A stretch of DNA of 64,000 nucleotides, from contig QZIJ01000019.1 in assembly GCA_003598975.1 (NCBI GenBank), positions 1 to 64,000 on the forward strand, given 5' to 3'. This DNA is from Anaerolineaceae bacterium (GTDB taxonomy: Bacteria > Chloroflexota > Anaerolineae > Anaerolineales > Villigracilaceae). Shown in pieces: positions 24,856 to 31,479 of this stretch (position 1 is the stretch's first letter; every line of letters starts with the position of its first letter). The translations under genes and the position numbers were made by a program. The notes below the pieces were generated by a model that saw only the letters and a program-made list of their open reading frames with translations, made no database searches and had not been told where the DNA came from.

Positions 24856-27021
24856 ATGACTACCAAAAAACTTTTGATCGTGCTCGGTACTTTGCTGCTG
24901 GCGGCCACCCTCCTAGCGGCCTGCGGCGGCGAGAAAACCGAGGCGCCCGTTGTTCCCACCGAGGAACCTGCGCCTACGTTCAGCACGGATTCCATTCCGT
25001 ATTACAACGCCTGGGTCAACTCCGGCCACAACGATGTGGCTGGTGAGCCGTTCCGCCATTGGGACGGTGACGATCCTGCGGAAGTCCCTACCTCCTGCGC
25101 GCGTTGCCACAGCACCGCCGGTTACCAGGACTTCCTCGGCGCGGATGGCTCGGAAGCCAACAAGGTTGATGCGGCTGTTCCCGCCGCGGACGCCCAGGGC
25201 ATTCAATGCATGGCGTGCCACAATCCCGTTGCCAGCACGCTCGATAGCGTTGCCTTCCCCGGCTTCGAGACCGATGAGGCGGGCGAACCCGTCCCGTTCG
25301 TTGTCGAAGGCTTTGGCGACGCGACCCGCTGTCTGGTCTGCCACCAGGGACGCGAGTCCAAGGCATCAGTAGACGCGCAGATCGCCCGCTTCCAAATCAC
25401 CGATGTGGACGCTGTTGTCGCCCCGATCAAGGATGATCAGGGCAACGATGTCCGCTTCGGATTCCGCAACATCCACTACTTTGCCGCGGCTGCCACACTG
25501 TACGGCACCCAGGTCAAGGGTGGGTATGAATACGAAGGCAATATCTACGATGCTAGGCACATGCACGTGGAAGGCTACGATACCTGCATCGGCTGTCACG
25601 ACCCGCACACGCTGGAAGTGAAAGTTGAACAGTGCGCCACGTGCCACGGTGAAGGCGTCACTGCTGAAGGCGGACTGAAAGACATCCGCGAGCCCGAGGC
25701 TTCGGCCTGGGACTATGATGGTGATGGCGACGTGGAAGAAGGCATGTACTACGAGATCGAGGGCCTGCAAGCCGCGCTCCTGGCTGAGATCAAAACCTAC
25801 GCCAAGGATAAAGCCGGCACTGGCATCACCTACGATCCCGCCACATATCCCTACTTCCTCACGGACGCTGATGGTGACGGCGCGGCCGACACCAACGCAG
25901 AAGGTGGCGTGGTCGGTTACAGCACGTGGACTGCCCGCCTGCTGAAAGCCGCCTACAACTACCAGGTCTCTCTCAAGGATCCGGGTGCGTTTGCTCACGG
26001 CAACAAATACATCGTCCAGTTGCTCTACGATTCGATCAAGGATCTGGGCGGTGATGTCAGCAAGTTCGTCCGCGATGACGCGGGTCACTTTGCTGGCAAT
26101 ACCGAAGCGTTCCGCCACTGGGACGGGGATGAATACACCGTTCCCGCCGGTTGCGCCAAGTGCCATAGCGCGGGCGGTATGGCTGAGTTCATCAAAGAAG
26201 GTGCAGTGGTCTCGAAGCCTGCATCCAACGGCTTCTTGTGCTCCACCTGCCATGACGAAGCCAACTGGCCCGAACGATACGCCGTGACCACCGTTCCGTT
26301 CCCCTCCGGCGCGAGTATCACCTTCTCGAAGCCTGACGCGGACGGCAAACTGGTCCCGGACGATGCCAACCTGTGCCTCGAGTGCCACCAGGGACGCGAG
26401 TCCACCACCAGCGTCAACAGAGCGCTGGCCAACAAGGAACCCGACACCGTGGACGCGAAGATTCGCTTCTTGAACGTCCACTACTTCGCGGCGGGCGCGA
26501 CCCTGTTCGGTACGGATGCCAAAGGCGCGTACGAGTTCGAGGGCAAGACCTATCTCGGCAAGCACGGGCACATTGAAAACGGATTCACATGCAAGTCCTG
26601 CCATGATGTGCATGAACTGGAAGTGAAGACCGAAGCCTGCGCAACCTGCCACGGCACCGAAGACCTGGAAGCCATCCGCTACGGCGATCCCGTTGACTAC
26701 GATGGCGACGGCGATACAGCTGAAGGCATTGCCGGTGAAATCGCGACCCTGCAGGAAGCCCTCTACGCGACCATGCAGTCGTATGCCGAATCTCACGGCG
26801 GAGCGCTTGAATACAAAGCAGCCTCCTACCCGTACTTCTTCGGCGCGGACGGCAAGGGCTACGCGACCTGGACGCCCAACCTGATGAAAGCGGCGTACAA
26901 CTATCAGTACAGCCTGAAGGATCCGGGCGCGTTCGCTCACAACGCCAAGTACGTCATCCAGTTCCTGATCGACTCGATAGAGGCGCTGGGCGGCGACGTC
27001 ACAACCTACACGCGACCGTAA
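24856..27021 (+). CDS. Decahaem c-type cytochrome lipoprotein (duplicated pentahaem unit)
   Basis: This 721-residue exported lipoprotein (lipobox LLAAC-GG) has ten CxxCH haem sites: CARCH, CMACH, CLVCH, CIGCH and CATCH in the first half; CAKCH, CSTCH, CLECH, CKSCH and CATCH in the second. The halves are a tandem duplication with a period of about 354 residues. Both begin FRHWDGD (near 65 and 419) and end in KAAYNYQ-SLKDPGAFAH with a closing helix. It probably conducts electrons outside the membrane. The next gene encodes a NapC-like quinol dehydrogenase candidate, so the pair could move electrons from quinol to the cell surface or to an outside reductase. GGAG lies 9 bases before the ATG at 24856. 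Confidence 0.9.
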   Translation: MTTKKLLIVLGTLLLAATLLAACGGEKTEAPVVPTEEPAPTFSTDSIPYYNAWVNSGHNDVAGEPFRHWDGDDPAEVPTSCARCHSTAGYQDFLGADGSEANKVDAAVPAADAQGIQCMACHNPVASTLDSVAFPGFETDEAGEPVPFVVEGFGDATRCLVCHQGRESKASVDAQIARFQITDVDAVVAPIKDDQGNDVRFGFRNIHYFAAAATLYGTQVKGGYEYEGNIYDARHMHVEGYDTCIGCHDPHTLEVKVEQCATCHGEGVTAEGGLKDIREPEASAWDYDGDGDVEEGMYYEIEGLQAALLAEIKTYAKDKAGTGITYDPATYPYFLTDADGDGAADTNAEGGVVGYSTWTARLLKAAYNYQVSLKDPGAFAHGNKYIVQLLYDSIKDLGGDVSKFVRDDAGHFAGNTEAFRHWDGDEYTVPAGCAKCHSAGGMAEFIKEGAVVSKPASNGFLCSTCHDEANWPERYAVTTVPFPSGASITFSKPDADGKLVPDDANLCLECHQGRESTTSVNRALANKEPDTVDAKIRFLNVHYFAAGATLFGTDAKGAYEFEGKTYLGKHGHIENGFTCKSCHDVHELEVKTEACATCHGTEDLEAIRYGDPVDYDGDGDTAEGIAGEIATLQEALYATMQSYAESHGGALEYKAASYPYFFGADGKGYATWTPNLMKAAYNYQYSLKDPGAFAHNAKYVIQFLIDSIEALGGDVTTYTRP

Positions 27022-27043
27022 GCACGACTCTGCAAGAGCAAGA

Positions 27044-27076
27044 AAAAGGTAGCGGACGTAACGTCCGCTACCTTTT
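27044..27076 (+). terminator. Strong terminator after decahaem gene
   Basis: Perfect 16-bp arms AAAAGGTAGCGGACGT (27044-27059) and ACGTCCGCTACCTTTT (27061-27076) around a single central base. It separates the decahaem gene from the NapC-like gene, which then needs its own promoter or read-through. Confidence 0.85.
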
Positions 27077-27121
27077 CGGTATATAATGAAAAAAAACGCC
27101 AAAGACCCGAGGAGATACAGA

Positions 27122-28804
27122 ATGTCCTTTAAAGATTCCGTGAGAACGTTTTTCTTCCCGCCACCCGGCTCACCGCGCTGGAAGATACTCCTGCCAACGA
27201 TCGTCATTCTGGTCATCGTATCCATCGCACTGGTTGGGGGAACCTACGGATGGGAATACAGCAACTCGCCTCAATTCTGCGGCACCACCTGCCACACCAT
27301 GCCGCCCCAAAATGCAGTCTACATCGAATCACCACATGCCAATGTCACCTGCGAGGAATGTCACATCGGGCGCACATCCTTCGTCAACCAGATCACGCGC
27401 AAATCACAGGGTCTCAAAGAACTTTACTATCAGACCTTCAATCTTTATGAGTTCCCCATCCGCGCCAAGGCTCTGCGCCCCGCGGTGGATACCTGCGAAA
27501 AATGCCATCGTCCAGAGACTTTCTCAGACGACAGCCTGCGCGTGATCTCTCATTTTGGAGATGAGATCAACAACCCCGCTACAAGCACCTATCTCGTCAT
27601 GAAAACCGGCGGCGGGACAAAACGCGAAGGCCTCGGCTTCGGTATCCACTGGCATATCGAAAATCCCGTTTACTATTATGCGACGGATGAACTCAGCCAG
27701 GAAATTCCCTACGTGCGTGTGATGAATTCGGATGGCACGTACACGGAATATGTGGATGTGGAGTCTGATTTTGACGCAAGCGCGCTGGATGAAAGCCTGC
27801 TCAAAACAATGGACTGCATTACCTGCCACAATCGCGTCACACATGACTTTCAGCCGCCCTCTGTTTCCCTGGACGAAGCGCTGGTCCGCGGACGGATCAG
27901 CACATCCATACCGGGCATCCGCGCGCGCGCCGGGGACGTGTTGAGCACAACCTATGAAACCCGCGCGGACGCGATGAAAGCCATTGATGGCATCGAAGAA
28001 TATTACAAGAACACGGAGTATTATCCCGGACACGGCGATGAAATCAAGGCCGCCGTCAATGAAATTAAAGCCATCTATGACCGAACCGTCTTCCACGATC
28101 AAAAAATAGACTGGACGACTCACCCGAACAATCTCGGCCACATCAACACAGCGGGATGTTTCCGTTGTCACGATGGCAAACACCTGAACGAAGAGGATCA
28201 AGCCGTGCGCCTGGAATGCAACCTGTGCCACGCCATTCCCGTAGTAGCCAGCGAACAGGACTTCACCGCCAGCATCGAGATCAGCCGCGGCCCCGAACCC
28301 GAATCCCACCTGAACGCCAATTGGATCAGCCTCCATAACCAGGCCTTCGACTCCACCTGCGCGAACTGTCACACCATCGAAGACGCGGGCGGGACGAGCA
28401 ACACCTCCTTCTGCTCAAACAGCGCCTGCCACGGAAGCGTCTACACCTTTGCAGGATTCGACGCTCCCAAACTCCGCGAGATTCTCAAGCCGCAGATTCC
28501 CACCCCTGCGCCTGCACCCAGCCTACCCCAGGTCCCCGACAACTTGACGTTCGAGAACTACATTGGGGCGTTGTTCAGCGCCCGTTGCACGGCGTGTCAC
28601 GGCGAGAATCCGTCCGCTGGGTTAAAACTGTCCACATACGCGGACGCCATGAAAGGCGGAGAGAGCGGAGTGGCGATCTTGCCCGGAGATAGCGCCAACA
28701 GCATCCTTGTCATGATACAAAGCGAAAAACATTTCGCCAACTTCGCCCCCGAAGAACTGGCGCTCATCATCCAGTGGATAGACGCCGGCGCGCCTGAAAA
28801 TTAA
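27122..28804 (+). CDS. NapC/NrfH-like membrane multihaem cytochrome c with C-terminal cytochrome domain
   Basis: About 560 residues from the ATG at 27122, which has GAGGAG in front; a reading from 27086 lacks a ribosome-binding site. One N-terminal membrane anchor (WKILLPTIVILVIVSIALVGG) is followed by the NapC/NrfH-type entry FCGTTCHTM, a CX3CH variant. Canonical sites are CEECH, CEKCH, CITCH, CFRCH, CNLCH, CANCH and CTACH, plus a CX4CH candidate (CSNSACH), giving seven sure and up to nine haems. The last 90 residues (ENYIGALFSARCTACHGENP) form a monohaem cytochrome c domain after a Pro-rich linker. It likely oxidises membrane quinol and passes electrons to the decahaem lipoprotein. Confidence 0.85.
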   Translation: MSFKDSVRTFFFPPPGSPRWKILLPTIVILVIVSIALVGGTYGWEYSNSPQFCGTTCHTMPPQNAVYIESPHANVTCEECHIGRTSFVNQITRKSQGLKELYYQTFNLYEFPIRAKALRPAVDTCEKCHRPETFSDDSLRVISHFGDEINNPATSTYLVMKTGGGTKREGLGFGIHWHIENPVYYYATDELSQEIPYVRVMNSDGTYTEYVDVESDFDASALDESLLKTMDCITCHNRVTHDFQPPSVSLDEALVRGRISTSIPGIRARAGDVLSTTYETRADAMKAIDGIEEYYKNTEYYPGHGDEIKAAVNEIKAIYDRTVFHDQKIDWTTHPNNLGHINTAGCFRCHDGKHLNEEDQAVRLECNLCHAIPVVASEQDFTASIEISRGPEPESHLNANWISLHNQAFDSTCANCHTIEDAGGTSNTSFCSNSACHGSVYTFAGFDAPKLREILKPQIPTPAPAPSLPQVPDNLTFENYIGALFSARCTACHGENPSAGLKLSTYADAMKGGESGVAILPGDSANSILVMIQSEKHFANFAPEELALIIQWIDAGAPEN

Positions 28805-28821
28805 CATTTCCTGCAATAATG

Positions 28822-28852
28822 AAAACAGCGGACGAATACCGTCCGCTGTTTT
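28822..28852. terminator. Bidirectional terminator
   Basis: Perfect 13-bp arms AAAACAGCGGACG (28822-28834) and CGTCCGCTGTTTT (28840-28852) with T runs on both sides, shared by the convergent NapC-like and XRE-cupin genes. Confidence 0.85.
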
Positions 28853-28855
28853 TTT

Positions 28856-29470
28856 CTATTCCTCGGCCGCGTGCTGGTGCACCGAGAGACCGCGATCGGT
28901 CTCCGAAAAATCTGCCAGCATGATCAGCGCATTGACCACCGTGTTACCAGGGTTCCGCCAGCGATGGCGGAGTTTTGCCGCAAAGAGCAGGCTATCCCCC
29001 GGCTCCAACAGGTAGACCTTATTCTCGACCTGATATTCCAGGGTTCCGCGCAGGCAAAAAACAAACTCATGCCCGCTATGAATCATGGAATTAGGCCCGC
29101 TGCCCCCTCCATTCTCCAGCGTCAGGATGAAAGGCTCCATGCGGCCGACAAAATTCGCACCGCCCAAATCTTCCCATACCCCACGGAGAAAAGAAACTCG
29201 CGGACGCTCTGCGGCTTTCATAAAAACTGCGGGCAAACGCTCCAGCGGCTCTCCAAAAAAGGCCGTAATATCCACCCCCAATGCTTCCGAGAGTTTATAC
29301 AGGGTGCTCACAGATGGGCTGGTTTTACCGCGCTCGATCATGCTCAATGCGTTCGCCGAGAGGCCGCTTTTCGCGGCCAGGCCGCGCATTGATGTTTTGC
29401 GCTCCTCTCTCAACTCACGCAAGCGATTGCCAACGTTCACCGAAGGGGCGTCTTTTCCTGGCATCACCAT
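28856..29470 (-). CDS. XRE-family regulator with cupin sensor domain
   Basis: The protein has 204 residues from the ATG at 29470, preceded by AAGGAGA; a longer reading to 29605 has no alignment support. The N-terminal helix-turn-helix is LRELREERKTSMRGLAAKSGLSANALSMIERGKTSPS (split here across about residues 16-52). The C-terminal cupin contains HSGHEFVFCLRGTLEYQVENK and LEPGDSLLFAAKLRHRWRNPG, a small-molecule or metal pocket. Relatives repress polyamine, amino-acid or osmolyte genes. It is divergently placed to the ArsR-led sulfur operon with a 194-base shared control region, so it may act on either side. Confidence 0.88.
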   Translation of the reverse strand: MVMPGKDAPSVNVGNRLRELREERKTSMRGLAAKSGLSANALSMIERGKTSPSVSTLYKLSEALGVDITAFFGEPLERLPAVFMKAAERPRVSFLRGVWEDLGGANFVGRMEPFILTLENGGGSGPNSMIHSGHEFVFCLRGTLEYQVENKVYLLEPGDSLLFAAKLRHRWRNPGNTVVNALIMLADFSETDRGLSVHQHAAEE

Positions 29471-29575
29471 GATTTCGGTCTCCTTAGCCCTATTATAAAG
29501 GGTGTTTGCAATTCCATGTTGAAGGGCGAAAATATTAATCCACCATAAGTTTATGTGACTTACTTCGCCAAACTT

Positions 29576-29596
29576 TGTGACATGTTTCACTATAAT
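29576..29596 (+). promoter_or_regulatory. CRP/FNR-like dyad abutting a -10 element
   Basis: TGTGA (29576-29580), a six-base spacer, then TCAC (29587-29590) gives the half-site order of CRP/FNR-family operators. TATAAT follows directly at 29591-29596, pointing toward the ArsR/sulfur operon. A protein bound here would cover the spacer between -35 and -10, so repression is more likely than activation. Confidence 0.5.
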
Positions 29597-29644
29597 CATG
29601 TACAAGCAAATGTTACGATATGGGCGAATTTAGATATATTCGAC

Positions 29645-29654
29645 TATACGTATA
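29645..29654. promoter_or_regulatory. Palindrome before the ArsR gene
   Basis: TATACGTATA is a perfect 10-bp palindrome ending 10 bases before the ArsR start codon. AT-rich dyads in this position are typical of ArsR-family self-operators; the assignment is inferred. Confidence 0.4.
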
Positions 29655-29664
29655 AAGGCATAAT

Positions 29665-30003
29665 ATGATAACTCCAACCTTGGCACAGGAAGTCTCTCAA
29701 CTCGAAGCCGAGTTGTGTTTCGCACTCGCGGACCCCACCCGCATCCTCATGCTCTACGCCCTCGAAGATGGTCCGCGCAACGTGACCGACTTGGGAAACG
29801 CGCTGGGAATTACCCAGCCAACAGCCTCGCGCCACCTCAAAGTCCTGCGCGACCGCGGCCTGGTCCGGCCGGAGCGAAGCGGTGTTGTCATCAACTACCA
29901 CCTCCTTGATCGGCGTATCCTGCAAGCCCTTGACTTGCTCCGCTCCGTTCTGCGCGACCGACTCATGATGCGCGCCAACTTGATGGAAGAAATCCAATCC
30001 TAA
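29665..30003 (+). CDS. ArsR-family transcriptional regulator
   Basis: A 112-residue winged-helix protein: LCFALADPTRILMLYALEDGPRNV, the recognition region ITQPTASRHLKVLRDRGLV, the wing RSGVVINYHLL, and a C-terminal dimer helix. It heads the operon containing the octaheme cytochrome (13-base gap), as expected for a local regulator. Only one cysteine (about residue 18) is present, so it is not of the two-cysteine persulfide-sensing SqrR/BigR type and lacks the classic metal-binding ELCVCDL motif. The inducer is unknown. A palindrome lies just upstream. Confidence 0.88.
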   Translation: MITPTLAQEVSQLEAELCFALADPTRILMLYALEDGPRNVTDLGNALGITQPTASRHLKVLRDRGLVRPERSGVVINYHLLDRRILQALDLLRSVLRDRLMMRANLMEEIQS

Positions 30004-30016
30004 ACAGGAGATAGCA

Positions 30017-31444
30017 ATGGCGAAGACCCGCTCTTACTGGACCCTCGGCCTGGGTGCCGTTTTACTGGTTGTCATCATCCCCCTGGCAATTTTCTGGCCT
30101 AAATCAGCCCAGGCAAAAGATAATCCCTGGGACTCTGTGCCGCGACATGTCACCCATACCGACCACAAGGATATTGTGCAGGGCGGATTTGTCACAGGCC
30201 AGGAGGTGACTCGCGCCTGTCTGACCTGCCATCCGGATGCAAGCAAGGAGATGATGGTCACCACCCACTTTACGTGGCAGAGTGCGCCCTTTGATGTCCC
30301 CTGGCGCGAGGAGCCGGTCACCATTGGCAAGGCAAATCAAATCAATAATTTCTGCATTGGCACGCAGGGCAATGAAAAAAGATGCATGACCTGTCACGTT
30401 GGCTATGGATGGGCAGAAAGCGATTTTGATTTCAATAATCCCGAAAACGTGGATTGTCTCGCCTGCCACGCGGATACGGCAACTTATGCCAAAGGCGAGT
30501 ACGGCAATCCTGCGCTGGGGACTGACCTGCTCGCCGCGGCGCAGTCGGTGCGCGCACCGACGCGCGACAATTGCGGAAAATGCCACTTCGACGGCGGCGG
30601 CGGAAACGGCGTCAAACACGGCGATCTCGATGAGAGTCTCTACTTCCCGGCCGAAAATCTCGATGTACACATGGGCAAACTGGATTTCGTCTGCACCGAT
30701 TGCCATCGTACAGAGAACCACGTTGTCAAGGGCCGCATGGTGGCAGACAACTACACCATAGACCCCACAGAGCAGGTTGCCTGCACGGACTGTCACATCG
30801 AGACCCCGCACGAGGATGCACGCCTCAACCTGCACACCGACGCGGTGGCCTGCCAGACCTGTCACATTCCCGCCATCGCCTTGAAAGACCCAACCAAAAC
30901 CACCTGGGATTGGTCCACTGCCGGGCAGGATATTGGTGACGATCACTATACCTACCTTAAAATCAAAGGCTCATTCACCTACGAAAGAAACTACCAGCCT
31001 GAGTATCTCTGGTTCAACGGCAATCTCGAATACCGTTATCTGCTGGGCGACAAAATGGACCCCATGAAGCCAACCTACATCAACATCCCCGCAGGAAGCA
31101 TCAACGATCCAAACGCAAAGATCTTCCCCTTCAAATTGCATATTGCCAAACAACCGTACGACACGGTCAACAACTACCTGCTTCAACCGCGCACCGCAGG
31201 CGAAGACGGCTTTTGGACGAACTTTGACTGGCCTTCCGCACTTGCACTTGGCGCGCAGGATACTGGCATGGAATTCTCTGGCGAGTATGGCTTCGCTGAA
31301 ACCTGGATGTACTGGCCGACCACGCACATGGTCCAGCCCGCCGAAAACGCCCTGCAATGCGACGCCTGTCACAGCGACAACGGCCGTCTCGATTGGGAGG
31401 CCCTCGGGTATCCCGGCGATCCCATCGAATGGGGAGGGCGCTAA
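30017..31444 (+). CDS. Octaheme c-type cytochrome, tetrathionate reductase (OTR) family
   Basis: The 475-residue exported protein has a signal or anchor helix (LGLGAVLLVVIIPLAIFW, ending SAQA). It carries eight CxxCH sites: CLTCH, CMTCH, CLACH, CGKCH, CTDCH, CTDCH, CQTCH and CDACH. The stretch CGKCHFDGGGGNGVKHGDLD with VHMGKLDFVC is characteristic of the OTR family, whose Shewanella member reduces tetrathionate, and also nitrite and hydroxylamine, in vitro. AGGAGA precedes the ATG. The next gene encodes a c/b cytochrome fusion that could supply electrons from quinol, and two sulfur transporters follow, supporting a sulfur oxyanion substrate in vivo. Confidence 0.88.
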   Translation: MAKTRSYWTLGLGAVLLVVIIPLAIFWPKSAQAKDNPWDSVPRHVTHTDHKDIVQGGFVTGQEVTRACLTCHPDASKEMMVTTHFTWQSAPFDVPWREEPVTIGKANQINNFCIGTQGNEKRCMTCHVGYGWAESDFDFNNPENVDCLACHADTATYAKGEYGNPALGTDLLAAAQSVRAPTRDNCGKCHFDGGGGNGVKHGDLDESLYFPAENLDVHMGKLDFVCTDCHRTENHVVKGRMVADNYTIDPTEQVACTDCHIETPHEDARLNLHTDAVACQTCHIPAIALKDPTKTTWDWSTAGQDIGDDHYTYLKIKGSFTYERNYQPEYLWFNGNLEYRYLLGDKMDPMKPTYINIPAGSINDPNAKIFPFKLHIAKQPYDTVNNYLLQPRTAGEDGFWTNFDWPSALALGAQDTGMEFSGEYGFAETWMYWPTTHMVQPAENALQCDACHSDNGRLDWEALGYPGDPIEWGGR

Positions 31445-31479
31445 CGTATTTCGGAATACGTACCGCGTAAGGAAAAAAC

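Noticed and set aside
25366-27225. 619-residue antisense frame across the decahaem gene
   Set aside because: It is a shadow of the cytochrome codon pattern: no domain, no ribosome-binding site, and the sense strand has ten haem motifs.
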